Assembly: GCA_017380575.1 (NCBI GenBank) | Contig: JAFODS010000074.1 | Coordinates: 19,565-83,564, forward strand | Length of the DNA stretch: 64,000 nucleotides | Source of the DNA: Clostridia bacterium | GTDB taxonomy: Bacteria; Bacillota; Clostridia; Oscillospirales; Acutalibacteraceae | Direction of reading: 5' to 3' | Part shown: positions 1 to 8,434 of the stretch, piece after piece | Numbering within the stretch: position 1 is the stretch's first letter | Layout: every line of letters begins with the position of its first letter | Program-made: the position numbers and the translations under genes | Notes under the pieces: model-generated | The model's database searches: none | What the model saw: the letters and a program-made list of their open reading frames with translations, nothing else | Told to the model about the DNA's origin: nothing

Positions 1-6
1 TCGGGA

Positions 7-35
7 TTGTAAATCATAAATATTTGTGTTACAAT
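7..35 (+). promoter_or_regulatory. Sigma-A-type promoter for the HAD phosphatase
   Basis: TTGTAA, 17-base spacer, TACAAT. It ends about 25 bases before the proposed TTG start at 61. Confidence 0.5.
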
Positions 36-60
36 ACTTTTAATGATTGGAGTGATAGTT

Positions 61-717
61 TTGGCAAAGTTTGACTGTGTATTGCTCGATTTTGACGGTA
101 CGATTGCCGACACGAGCGAAGGCATTTTTGAAGGAATTCGTTACGGAATAAAAATGGAAGGTTTGCCTCAGCCGAGTCCTGAGGATATGAAAACATTTAT
201 AGGCCCTCCGCTTAATGTCGGTTTCAGAAACCATTTTCCCGATATCAGCGACGATCAGGTTGAAATGCTTATCATCCATTACAGGGCAAAATATTCCGTT
301 GACGGATATTATAAATTTAAGCTTTACGACGGAATGGAGGATTTGCTTCTTTCCTTACGTGAGGCAGGAATCAAAACCGGAATTGCAACATCAAAGCCTC
401 AGGTTTTTATCGATCATATTGTAAAGACCTGCAATCTCTCGCATCTTTTTGATGTTGTAGTCGGTGCGGAAACAGATGTGCTTGAGGCAGGTAAAAAAGT
501 TATAATCGAAAAAGCACTCGATTTGCTCAAACCGCACAACTGTGAAAAGCCGCTTATGGTCGGCGATACGAAGTACGATATCCTCGGTGCAAACGATGCA
601 GGCGTACCGAGCGTTGCCGTAACATTCGGCTTCGGAAGTATTGATGAAATGATTGTCGCAGGTGCAACGTATGTTGCCAAAAACTGCGATGATATAAAGA
701 ATATTGTTTTCGGATAA
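61..717 (+). CDS. HAD-superfamily phosphatase (phosphoglycolate phosphatase/PpaX-like)
   Basis: A 218-residue cytoplasmic HAD hydrolase of subfamily IA. Motif I is DFDGT with nucleophile Asp10 and Asp12, motif II is the ATSK stretch, motif III is the Lys before PLMVGDT, and motif IV is the GDTKYD stretch. The helical cap after motif I is typical of phosphoglycolate phosphatase and pyrophosphatase PpaX. I chose TTG at 61 because GGAGTGAT sits at 48-55 with good spacing; ATG at 43 has no ribosome binding site. The gene stands alone and ends at a two-way terminator. The exact substrate cannot be told from sequence. Confidence 0.85.
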   Translation: MAKFDCVLLDFDGTIADTSEGIFEGIRYGIKMEGLPQPSPEDMKTFIGPPLNVGFRNHFPDISDDQVEMLIIHYRAKYSVDGYYKFKLYDGMEDLLLSLREAGIKTGIATSKPQVFIDHIVKTCNLSHLFDVVVGAETDVLEAGKKVIIEKALDLLKPHNCEKPLMVGDTKYDILGANDAGVPSVAVTFGFGSIDEMIVAGATYVAKNCDDIKNIVFG

Positions 718-722
718 AATAA

Positions 723-747
723 ATCCCACAGAGCTGTTCTGTGGGAT
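723..747. terminator. Bidirectional terminator
   Basis: Perfect hairpin ATCCCACAGA/TCTGTGGGAT with A-rich left and T-rich right flanks, serving two convergent genes. Confidence 0.8.
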
Positions 748-751
748 AGTT

Positions 752-1138
752 TTATGTCTTTTTTCTGAATCTTATAATGTCAAAAATTGCTGCGATCACA
801 CATCCGACGGCATAGCACGCTATATCTGCCCAGGCAAAAGAAGTACCCATCATTGTTACAAGTATCGGATTGGTGATTCCGAGGATATCAACGTAATTAA
901 AATACTGACCGATTTCAACGAGGATTGCGAAAATCATAACGTAAAGACTCATCAGTCTGAACTTGTCAGGAAAAACAATTCTCGCAAAGCTCCATACAAC
1001 CACGGTGACAATCATATCTCCTACATAGGGACGGATGAAATCATCGTGTACATATAAGGCGATTAACACTTCAACGAAAAACAGAAAGACAAACACTGCA
1101 AGAAAAATCAACCTTTTTTTGAGTAACTTTGATTTCAT
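752..1138 (-). CDS. DUF2809-family membrane protein
   Basis: A 128-residue protein with about four membrane helices. The pattern of GDMIVT, EIGQYFNYVD, GTSFAWADIACY is that of DUF2809 (YjgA-like) proteins, whose function is unknown. The ATG at 1138 is preferred over the upstream in-frame start at 1156 because GAGAGGTGA lies at the right distance before it. It is monocistronic, between two terminators, and convergent with the HAD gene. Confidence 0.75.
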   Translation of the reverse strand: MKSKLLKKRLIFLAVFVFLFFVEVLIALYVHDDFIRPYVGDMIVTVVVWSFARIVFPDKFRLMSLYVMIFAILVEIGQYFNYVDILGITNPILVTMMGTSFAWADIACYAVGCVIAAIFDIIRFRKKT

Positions 1139-1191
1139 AAAATCACCTCTCACCAATAGTATAACATACAGTAAAAATTAAAGCAAATTAA

Positions 1192-1220
1192 AAGACTGTG
1201 CTGAATTTCAGCACAGTCTT
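1192..1220 (-). terminator. Terminator of the rnf operon
   Basis: Hairpin AAGACTGTGCTGAA/TTCAGCACAGTCTT followed on the minus strand by an A/T-rich tail, 14 bases after rnfB. Confidence 0.75.
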
Positions 1221-1233
1221 AGTTCTTTATAAA

Positions 1234-2040
1234 TCAGTCTTCAAGTGTAATAAGATTAATGCACTTTGAGGGGCAAACCTCTGTACACTTGCCACAGCCT
1301 GTACATTTGCTGAAGTCGACCTTGGCACAGAAATTCTCAACCTTAACAGCATCGAATTCGCAAGCCTTGACGCACTTCATACAGCCGATACAGCCAAGCT
1401 CACATTCCTTACGTGTAACAGCACCCTTGTCTTTATTAACGCAAAGAACAACGGCCTTTGCCTCGTGAAGGGGCATCATCTTGATAATGCCGTTGGGGCA
1501 AGTCTTAAGACACATCTTACAAGCCTTACATATTGCGGGGTTGACACGTGCAACACCGTCGCAGATGCTGATTGCTTCATAAGGACAAGCCTTTGCACAG
1601 TCACCAAGACCGATACAGCCGTAAATACACTCTTTCGGACCACCGAAAAGCTGCTTTGCCATCAGGCAGGATTCAACACCATTGTAAACCATTTTTGTCT
1701 TTGCTTTTTCGCAGAAGCCCTGACATGTTACAACAGCAGCTGAAGGAGCAACGTTACCTGCAGAAAGACCTGCAATTTCAGCAATCTGTGCTGAAACGTC
1801 GTTGCCTCCGGGTGCACAGAGTGCAGTGTTTTTTGTAATGCCCTTTGAAAGAGCAGCGGCATAACCGTCGCAGCCTGAAAATCCGCATGCACCGCAGTTT
1901 GCGCCGGGAAGACATTCACGGATTGCTTCAGCCTTCTCGTCAACGGGAACAGCCATAACCACCGAAGCAACGGCAAGTCCCACACCTGCAATAAGACCGA
2001 TAGCAGAAACGATAAGAACAGCCAATAAAATTGAATTCAT
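1234..2040 (-). CDS. rnfB: Rnf electron transport complex subunit B
   Basis: RnfB (268 residues) is the iron-sulfur subunit through which ferredoxin electrons enter the membrane Rnf complex. A hydrophobic N-terminal anchor is followed by the CNCGACGxxGC-type 4Fe-4S motif (around residues 43-57) and four ferredoxin-type motifs: CIGLGDCAKACP, CKACKMCLKTCP, CIGCMKCVKAC and CTGCGKCTEVCP. It is the last gene of the operon, 15 bases after rnfA, with GGGAGGG before the ATG. All cysteine motifs look intact. Confidence 0.96.
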   Translation of the reverse strand: MNSILLAVLIVSAIGLIAGVGLAVASVVMAVPVDEKAEAIRECLPGANCGACGFSGCDGYAAALSKGITKNTALCAPGGNDVSAQIAEIAGLSAGNVAPSAAVVTCQGFCEKAKTKMVYNGVESCLMAKQLFGGPKECIYGCIGLGDCAKACPYEAISICDGVARVNPAICKACKMCLKTCPNGIIKMMPLHEAKAVVLCVNKDKGAVTRKECELGCIGCMKCVKACEFDAVKVENFCAKVDFSKCTGCGKCTEVCPSKCINLITLED

Positions 2041-2055
2041 ATTTTCTGCCCTCCC

Positions 2056-2655
2056 TTATGCAAAGATGTTTTCGACGACTCCTGCAAAGCCGAGGAATGA
2101 AAGTGAAACGAGTGAAGCTGCAATAAGTGTGATCGGAAGTCCTTTAAGGAACTTCGGAATGTCGCAGGATTCAAGTCTTGAACGTACACCTGCAAACATA
2201 ACCATTGCAACAAGGAAACCAACACCGCCGCCGATTGCACAGATGAGTGACTCTGCAAAGTTGTAACCGTTGTCAATGTTGAGCGTAACAACACCGAGAA
2301 CCGCACAGTTTGTTGTGATAAGCGGAAGGTAAATTCCGAGTGAATTGTAAAGTGAAGGTATGTACTTTTTAAGTACGATTTCAACCATCTGAACAAGCGC
2401 TGCGATAACAAGGATGAATACGATTGTCTGGAGGTATTCAAGATTATTTGCAACAAGAAGATACTTGTTGATAGGGTAGGTAACTGCCGTGGAAAGAGCC
2501 ATAACGAAGATAACTGCAAGTGACATACCGACTGCAGTGTTCACCTTCTTTGAAACACCGAGGAACGGGCAGATACCAAGGAACTTAGCAAGAACAAAGT
2601 TCTGAGTAAGAATCATTGTAAGGAAGATGCTGACTAATGTTTTTGTCATTTCCAT
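2056..2655 (-). CDS. rnfA: Rnf electron transport complex subunit A
   Basis: RnfA (199 residues) is a six-helix integral membrane subunit, paralogous to RnfE, that helps form the ion channel of the complex. The conserved QNFVLAKFLGICPFLG segment lies near the N-terminus. The start overlaps the rnfE stop as TAATG, implying translational coupling. A second in-frame ATG two codons downstream could also be the start. Confidence 0.96.
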   Translation of the reverse strand: MEMTKTLVSIFLTMILTQNFVLAKFLGICPFLGVSKKVNTAVGMSLAVIFVMALSTAVTYPINKYLLVANNLEYLQTIVFILVIAALVQMVEIVLKKYIPSLYNSLGIYLPLITTNCAVLGVVTLNIDNGYNFAESLICAIGGGVGFLVAMVMFAGVRSRLESCDIPKFLKGLPITLIAASLVSLSFLGFAGVVENIFA

Positions 2656-3398
2656 TATGCCTCAACCTCCTTCTTCTCGCAAGACTCGTCGGTTGCTCTG
2701 ATTGCACAGGACTTAGCCATCGGACAGTTTTCACAGCCCTTAAGCTCAGCCTTCGGCTTGCCTTTTGATTCAGCAAGCTTGTTTGCAAGAGCCATTACAA
2801 GACCGTAGGTGAAGAAACCGCCGGGAGCAAGGATGAATATAAGCATCGGGTTTTCATTGAGGAACGGAATTGAAAATCCGTCAAAAGAACCACCGATAAG
2901 TCCGCTGATGCCTGCGAGGAATGTACCTGCACCGAGGATTTCACGGATTGTTGCCATAACGAAAAGTGCTACCGTAAAGCCAATGCCCATTCCGAGACCG
3001 TCAACAGCCGAAGCCAACACACCGTTTTTGCCTGCAAATGCCTCAGCACGACCGAGGATGATACAGTTAACAACGATAAGCGGAAGGTAAACACCAAGCT
3101 GTTCGTCGAGCACGGGAACAAAAGCCTTAACAAGCATCTGAACGATTGTAACGAAAGATGCGATAACTACGATGTAAGCAGGGATACGCACCTTTGCGGG
3201 GATAACTTTTCTTAATGCTGAAATAACGATATTAGAGCAGATAAGAACAATTGAAGCGGAAAGACCCATACCGATTGCACCGGTAACAGAAGTTGAGGTT
3301 GCAAGCGTAGGACAGGTACCGAGAACAAGTCTTAAAACAGGGTTTTCGATAATAATACCCTTGGTAAGCTCTTTACCGAGTGATTTTTTCTCTGCCAT
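2655..3398 (-). CDS. rnfE: Rnf electron transport complex subunit E
   Basis: RnfE (247 residues) is the second six-helix channel subunit, carrying the conserved NPVLRLVLGTCPTLA segment. The C-terminal tail is cytoplasmic with several cysteines (CENCPMAKSCAI), longer than in E. coli RsxE; such a tail is often seen in clostridial versions. The start overlaps the rnfG stop as TGATG. Confidence 0.95.
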   Translation of the reverse strand: MAEKKSLGKELTKGIIIENPVLRLVLGTCPTLATSTSVTGAIGMGLSASIVLICSNIVISALRKVIPAKVRIPAYIVVIASFVTIVQMLVKAFVPVLDEQLGVYLPLIVVNCIILGRAEAFAGKNGVLASAVDGLGMGIGFTVALFVMATIREILGAGTFLAGISGLIGGSFDGFSIPFLNENPMLIFILAPGGFFTYGLVMALANKLAESKGKPKAELKGCENCPMAKSCAIRATDESCEKKEVEA

Positions 3399-3961
3399 CA
3401 GTTTGCACCTGCCTTTCCTTCATTAATTGTCTTATAGTTTGCAAGGGCAGTGTTGACTGCTTCTGCAACTGCTTTTGATGAAATTGTTGCACCTGAAAGA
3501 GCATCAATTTCGTTGTTTGCAGCGTTTGCTGAATTCTTAAGAACTTTTATTTCATCGCTCATTCCGATGAATTTGCTCCTGAATTCAGACTTCTGTGCAT
3601 TCATTCCGAGACCCGGAGTGTCGTTAATCTGAAGAAGCTCAACGCCTGTGATTTTACCATCGTTATCAATGCCTGTCATAACGATGATTTCACCGCCGTA
3701 GCTCTTGGCTGTTGTTGTGAAAACAAAGCCTGCCTCGTTGCCGTCTTTGTCAAGACCAACTACGTATTTGATACCGTTTTCAGTCTTTTCTTCAAAAGTT
3801 TCTGCAGCTGTGAGAACAGTTTTTCTTGTTTCAATTTCAGTTTTTATTGCAAGCTCATCAATGATGGGTGCAGTAACCTGGTTAGCGAATGCGAGAAGTG
3901 CTGTTGAAACAAGACAGATTACGAACAATGCTATTGTGGGGACGAGGATAGCTTTTTTCAT
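3398..3961 (-). CDS. rnfG: Rnf electron transport complex subunit G, covalent flavoprotein
   Basis: RnfG (187 residues) has one N-terminal membrane helix and an extracytoplasmic FMN-binding domain. The SGATISS motif provides Thr159, the expected site of covalent FMN attachment by ApbE, whose gene starts the same operon. The ATG overlaps the rnfD stop by four bases (ATGA) and is preceded by AAAGGAGGCG. Confidence 0.96.
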   Translation of the reverse strand: MKKAILVPTIALFVICLVSTALLAFANQVTAPIIDELAIKTEIETRKTVLTAAETFEEKTENGIKYVVGLDKDGNEAGFVFTTTAKSYGGEIIVMTGIDNDGKITGVELLQINDTPGLGMNAQKSEFRSKFIGMSDEIKVLKNSANAANNEIDALSGATISSKAVAEAVNTALANYKTINEGKAGAN

Positions 3962-4959
3962 GACTTCTTCGCCTCCTTTTCCTTCTTCTCCTTTTTGGGA
4001 GTGCCGAAAGGCTTCGGAAGAGTGATGTTTTCAATCAACGGAACAAGGATGTTCATAATGATGATTGAGTATGAAACACCTTCGGGAAGGTTACCGAAAA
4101 TACGGATAAGAGATGTGATAACACCGCAACCGATTGCGAAGATGATTTTGCCTTTGAAAGTAATCGGTGATGTTGTGTAGTCAGTTGCCATAAATATTGC
4201 ACCAAGAAGAAGACCACCGCCAAGAAGCTCGTAAGCAACGAAGCTGAGGTCGCCCTTGCCTGCAACAAGCATAAAGAGTGCAACTGTACCGATGTAAATG
4301 AGAGGAATTGTCGGTGAAATTACCTTGCGGATAACAAGGTAAAGACCGCCGAGAAGAATTGCGATTGCACAGGTTTCACCAAGACAGCCTGCACGCCAGC
4401 CAACAAGCATTTCTGTCAGCGTAGCTTCGGGTGCAACGCCTGAAGAAATCATTGAATGAATGTCTGCAAGCGGTGAAGCAGAGGTCATTCCGTCAAGGTT
4501 GCTGCCTGACCATGTAAGCGGAGCTGTCCATGTTGACATCGCAACGGGGAAGGAAGCAAGAAGGACGATACGTCCTGCTATTGCAGGGTTAACGAAATTC
4601 TGTCCGATACCGCCGAAGAACTGCTTTGTTACAACAATCGCAACTGCAGAACCGATCGGTACCATCCAGAGAGGAATACTTACCGGAAGGTTGAAGGCGA
4701 GCAAAAGTCCCGTGATAACGGCACTGAGGTCACCGACAGTCTGGTCACGGTTCATTACAACTCTTGAAAAATATTCAAAAATGACGCAAGTGCCGACTGC
4801 GATACATTCAATAAGCAATGCTCTGGGTCCGAAGAAAACAACGGAAGCGATGAGTGCAGGAACAAGTGCAATGATTACGTCAAGCATAATGTTTCTGACT
4901 GTTTTATGTGTGCGGTCGTGCGGAGAAGCACTGACAACGAGTTTATTGTTCAAAGCCAT
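3958..4959 (-). CDS. rnfD: Rnf electron transport complex subunit D
   Basis: RnfD (333 residues) is a polytopic membrane subunit homologous to NqrB that carries covalent FMN. The flavinylation segment here reads DGMTSASPL, so residue 162, where the family normally has Thr, is Ser. The start at 4959 (TAATG junction with rnfC, AGGCAGGTG upstream) is chosen over a 35-codon upstream extension that lies inside rnfC. The C-terminus is lysine-rich. Confidence 0.95.
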   Translation of the reverse strand: MALNNKLVVSASPHDRTHKTVRNIMLDVIIALVPALIASVVFFGPRALLIECIAVGTCVIFEYFSRVVMNRDQTVGDLSAVITGLLLAFNLPVSIPLWMVPIGSAVAIVVTKQFFGGIGQNFVNPAIAGRIVLLASFPVAMSTWTAPLTWSGSNLDGMTSASPLADIHSMISSGVAPEATLTEMLVGWRAGCLGETCAIAILLGGLYLVIRKVISPTIPLIYIGTVALFMLVAGKGDLSFVAYELLGGGLLLGAIFMATDYTTSPITFKGKIIFAIGCGVITSLIRIFGNLPEGVSYSIIIMNILVPLIENITLPKPFGTPKKEKKEKEAKKS

Positions 4960-6302
4960 TATTTTGCACCTGCCTCTCTTACGATTGCCTTTGCAAGACG
5001 CATATGCTGAACAAGCGGTTTCTTTGCAGGGCAGGAGTAAGCACAGCTTCCGCACTCCATACAAACCATAACGCCGTCCTTAACAAGGGCATCTGCATCC
5101 TTTGCTTTTGCATTACGTACAATTCGTGTCGGAACAAGACTGATCGGACAAGCTGAAGCACAGCGTCCGCAACGGATACAGTCTGTTTCTTTGAATACCT
5201 TTGCATCTTCCTTTGAAAAAGCAAGCAAAGCGTTGTTGCTCTTTGAAAGAGGATGGTCAAGGTCTGTGATAGCGGTACCCATCATCGGACCGCCTGCAAC
5301 GATTTTTACAGGCTCGTCTTTGAAACCACCGCAGAATTCGATGATGTCGCTGATGCTTGTACCGATAGGAACACGAAGGTTTTTAGGTTCCTTGATTGCC
5401 ATACCGTCAACTGTAAGCGAACGGCTGACAAGAGGCTTACCTGTTTTAAGGTAACGGGAAATGAATGCTGTTGATGCAACGTTCATAACCATACAGCCGA
5501 TGTCTGACGGGAGCTTGCCCGGAGGAAGCTGACGTCCTGTTGCAGACTGAATCATCATCTTTTCAGCACCCTGCGGGTAGCGTGATTCAAGCTGCATAAT
5601 CTTGATTGCACCGTTAGCACTGCTGTCACCGTCAACAATCTGCTCAAGGATTTTGAATGCCTCGGGCTTGTTATCCTCAACAGCGATAACAACATTAGGA
5701 ATCTCAAGAAATTCCATAATTGTTCGGATACCTGAATATATATCCCATGAGTTTTCGATACATTCACGGTAGTCAACAGTAATGTAAGGCTCACACTCAG
5801 CCGCATTTATGATGAGTGTGTCTATCTTTGCAGGTGCATTGAGTTTGATATGTGTCGGGAAACCTGCACCGCCAAGACCTACAAGGCCTGATTCTCTGAT
5901 AGCCTTGATAAAATCTTCTTTCGTTTCAACGTGAGGAGGCTTAATTCCCTCGTAAAGACGCATTTCACCGTCTGATTCAATTGTGACACCCTGAGCCATT
6001 GCACCGCCCGGGAGCTTTACGTTACCGATTGCGGTAACTGTACCTGAAACGGAAGCGTGGATTGGTGCGCTTACAGGCTTGTCGCTGTCGCCGATAACCT
6101 GACCGACGGCAACTGTGTCGCCAACCTTAACTGTCGGTGTACAAGGTGCACCGATATGTTGCTGCATAGGTAAAATAACCTGTTTAGGTTCCGGCATACG
6201 AACAACTTCAAGCTCTGCCGTGTTCTTGTGGTGAGCAACCTTAACTCCGCCACGAACTTTTTTCACAGCCTTGATTACGCCGGGAACGTGAATTTTACCC
6301 AT
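4959..6302 (-). CDS. rnfC: Rnf electron transport complex subunit C
   Basis: RnfC (447 residues) is the peripheral NADH-binding subunit. It has an N-terminal lipoyl/biotinyl-like domain, a GLGGAGFPTH FMN/NAD region around residues 130-145, an SLBB region, and two 4Fe-4S motifs near the C-terminus (CIRCGRCASACP and CMECGSCAYSCP). ATG at 6302 has AAAGGGG eight bases upstream and is preferred over the TTG at 6320. Confidence 0.96.
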   Translation of the reverse strand: MGKIHVPGVIKAVKKVRGGVKVAHHKNTAELEVVRMPEPKQVILPMQQHIGAPCTPTVKVGDTVAVGQVIGDSDKPVSAPIHASVSGTVTAIGNVKLPGGAMAQGVTIESDGEMRLYEGIKPPHVETKEDFIKAIRESGLVGLGGAGFPTHIKLNAPAKIDTLIINAAECEPYITVDYRECIENSWDIYSGIRTIMEFLEIPNVVIAVEDNKPEAFKILEQIVDGDSSANGAIKIMQLESRYPQGAEKMMIQSATGRQLPPGKLPSDIGCMVMNVASTAFISRYLKTGKPLVSRSLTVDGMAIKEPKNLRVPIGTSISDIIEFCGGFKDEPVKIVAGGPMMGTAITDLDHPLSKSNNALLAFSKEDAKVFKETDCIRCGRCASACPISLVPTRIVRNAKAKDADALVKDGVMVCMECGSCAYSCPAKKPLVQHMRLAKAIVREAGAK

Positions 6303-6322
6303 TTGTTCAACCCCTTTCAATT

Positions 6323-6853
6323 CTATATACGATTAATAATTTTATCCAAAGCGGGAAGCACCAGCTTCAGCGTTGTTCCCGTAACAAAACCTGTTGCAAC
6401 GGCAAACAACATCAGTAACGGGCCGTAACCCGTAATCAATGCCCACGTACCTGAAAGAATACAAGCTACCGTGAGCTGACCGATATTATGACAAACGGCA
6501 CAGATGATTCCGATACCGATATATCCGAATTTGATTTTTTTGCTTCGCAGAAGAATACAGGCAGCAAGCGTGCTGAGGAGACCTCCTGCCGCACTCATAA
6601 GCATTGCTGTTGTTCCTCTTGTAATTCCTGCAAAAGCAGCTTTAAAAAAAGTTATCGCAAATGCACTGCCGACACCCGATGAGGACGCTAGAAACATTGT
6701 AACAACGTTCGAAAGTCCTGGCTTTGCTCCGGGCGGTAACCCGGGCAGGGGAGGTATCAGCGATTCAAGGAATGAAAGTGAAAGAGCCAATGCTCCCATA
6801 ATTCCGAGAAAAGCGATTGTTTTTGTTTTAGACTTTTTTGTATTCATAAACAA
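6323..6853 (-). CDS. Gx transporter family membrane protein (HepS/component-I-like)
   Basis: A 176-residue protein of about five membrane helices belonging to the Hpre_diP_synt_I / Gx transporter family, shown by the LESLIPPLPGLPPGAKPGLSN segment near residue 30. Despite the old name 'heptaprenyl diphosphate synthase component I', the family resembles small-molecule (ECF-like) membrane subunits. Its place between the NusG-II gene and rnfC suggests a role in quinone- or flavin-linked electron transfer; that role is inferred. Confidence 0.85.
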   Translation of the reverse strand: MFMNTKKSKTKTIAFLGIMGALALSLSFLESLIPPLPGLPPGAKPGLSNVVTMFLASSSGVGSAFAITFFKAAFAGITRGTTAMLMSAAGGLLSTLAACILLRSKKIKFGYIGIGIICAVCHNIGQLTVACILSGTWALITGYGPLLMLFAVATGFVTGTTLKLVLPALDKIINRI

Positions 6854-6858
6854 TACCG

Positions 6859-7224
6859 TCAGTAAGTTATCATATCTGTTTTGTCTGCACCCTTGATTGT
6901 GATAACAATTTTTTCAGGCAGACAGGCGGCAGTTTGTCCCTTGGAGGAAAGCCAACCGCTGTTTATGCAGAGTTCATCTCTGCAGGTTGCTTTAGTGAAA
7001 CAAATAGCACCGTTTTTAACGGAGATAACCGTGTTTTCTTTCGGTGAAAAAGTGTATGCTTCATCGACTGCATCAAGCTTGATTTCTTCTGTTTTTTCAC
7101 CGTCCACATAAATCTGTGCAATAAGCTCATTGTTATTGAAAAGGTTTGGAAGGAAAAGCAGGAAGCTTAAAAGCAGAACACCTGCAATTATCAAAATATC
7201 TGTACGTCTGAAAAGCTTTCTCAT
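6859..7224 (-). CDS. NusG domain II-containing membrane-anchored protein
   Basis: A 121-residue protein with an N-terminal membrane helix (residues 8-30) and an extracytoplasmic NusG-II beta domain. Cys residues are present in the ATCRDELCINSG segment, typical of this family. It is unrelated in role to transcription factor NusG. It overlaps apbE by four bases and lies five bases before the Gx transporter gene, so the three are co-expressed. In electron-transfer loci similar proteins are thought to be flavinylation or electron-transfer partners; here that is inference. Confidence 0.85.
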   Translation of the reverse strand: MRKLFRRTDILIIAGVLLLSFLLFLPNLFNNNELIAQIYVDGEKTEEIKLDAVDEAYTFSPKENTVISVKNGAICFTKATCRDELCINSGWLSSKGQTAACLPEKIVITIKGADKTDMITY

Positions 7225-8255
7225 TTTGCCACCACAAAGCTTTCGTCGGTAAGAGTGAAGCTGTCCTTGATTCCGTCCGTAACACGGACTGTTTTATTCT
7301 TGAAAACAAACACAGCCTGAGCGTCGTATTCATTAAGAAGTTCGATACTTTGGTTATAGCCGAGAATATAGCAGGCTGTTGAGAGTGCATCGCTGAGCAA
7401 ACCTGAATCACAGATTACGGTTATACTTGAAAGTCTGCTGTCGGCAGGGTAACCTGTTGTGGCATCAAGAATATGGTGGTATGTTTTTCCGTCCTGTTCA
7501 AAGAACTTTTCATAATTTCCTGATGTGGAAACGAAGGTATCGGAAAGCTTGAGTGTACCCATTGAAGCCAGATCGTTTTCGGGATTGACAATGCCGATAT
7601 TGAAATCTTTTTTGCCGTAAAGAAGGAGGCTTCCACCAACAGAAATAACCGCGGAATCTGTATTGGTTGCTGAAAGAAGAGCTTTGACTCTGTCGCAGGC
7701 TGCACCTTTTCCGACTGCACCTAAATCAAGTGTTTGTCCCTCGGCAATTCTTACTGTTGTATTAGTGACTTTGATTGCGGAGTAGCGCACGTCGCTGAGT
7801 TTTTCGGTAATTTCCTTTTCAGTCGGAAGACGCTGTTTGTCTCCGCCGAAGTCCCAGAGTTTTGTTACCTCACCGACGGTGATATCAAAAACACCTCCGC
7901 AGTTTTTTGCAACATCAACGGATTTCGAAATTATATCAGCGGTTTCGGCAGAAACGGAAACTGCAGTGCCGGGATTAGCATTGATTCTGTAAATGTCAGA
8001 GTTTTTCTCGTTTCGTGAAAGAAGGGCTTTTTCAGTTTCGTTTATATTTTCAATAACAAGCTCAGCGTTTTCTTTGCCGTCAGGTCCGAAGAGTCGCAGA
8101 TTTATAACCGTACCCATTGCAATAGCTGTGGTCTGATATTCTCTGCTGTTTCTGACAGAATCAAAAACGATGATTCCGACAATCAGTGCGACACAGACAG
8201 CGACGGCAATCAAGGCACGCTTATTAATATTTTTCAGCTTTTCTGCAGTTTTCAA
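7221..8255 (-). CDS. apbE: FAD:protein FMN transferase
   Basis: ApbE (about 344 residues) transfers FMN from FAD to Thr/Ser in [ST]GA[ST]-type motifs of exported or membrane proteins. An N-terminal membrane helix is followed by the AMGTVINL start of the fold, LDLGAVGKGAACD, and ISVGGSLLLYG. The expected targets are RnfG and RnfD in the same operon. I chose TTG at 8255 because CAGGTGAT lies at proper spacing; a GTG at 8273 is in frame but badly placed. Confidence 0.93.
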   Translation of the reverse strand: MKTAEKLKNINKRALIAVAVCVALIVGIIVFDSVRNSREYQTTAIAMGTVINLRLFGPDGKENAELVIENINETEKALLSRNEKNSDIYRINANPGTAVSVSAETADIISKSVDVAKNCGGVFDITVGEVTKLWDFGGDKQRLPTEKEITEKLSDVRYSAIKVTNTTVRIAEGQTLDLGAVGKGAACDRVKALLSATNTDSAVISVGGSLLLYGKKDFNIGIVNPENDLASMGTLKLSDTFVSTSGNYEKFFEQDGKTYHHILDATTGYPADSRLSSITVICDSGLLSDALSTACYILGYNQSIELLNEYDAQAVFVFKNKTVRVTDGIKDSFTLTDESFVVAK

Positions 8256-8301
8256 AACATCACCTGAACCCACAATAAACCATAGTAACTTATTCTAAAT
8301 G

Positions 8302-8330
8302 ATTATATACCTTTTTGATTTTTTGTTCAA
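8302..8330 (-). promoter_or_regulatory. Promoter of the apbE-rnf operon
   Basis: On the minus strand TTGAAC, 17-base spacer, TATAAT, about 45 bases before the apbE start. Confidence 0.7.
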
Positions 8331-8390
8331 TAGAAAAACGATTAATTAATTATTTAACAAACTTTCTTCATTGTGTTTAAAACAAAGAAA

Positions 8391-8415
8391 AACACCCGCT
8401 GTAAAAGCGGGTGTT
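8391..8415 (-). terminator. Terminator of the cohesin-like/CxxC-repeat gene
   Basis: Hairpin AACACCCGCT/AGCGGGTGTT followed by TTTTTC on the minus strand. Confidence 0.8.
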
Positions 8416-8434
8416 AAAGTTAGTTTTTAAAAGA

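Noticed and set aside
704-1057. Plus-strand frame of 117 codons
   Set aside because: It lies opposite the DUF2809 gene, has no ribosome binding site and shows no protein-like pattern.
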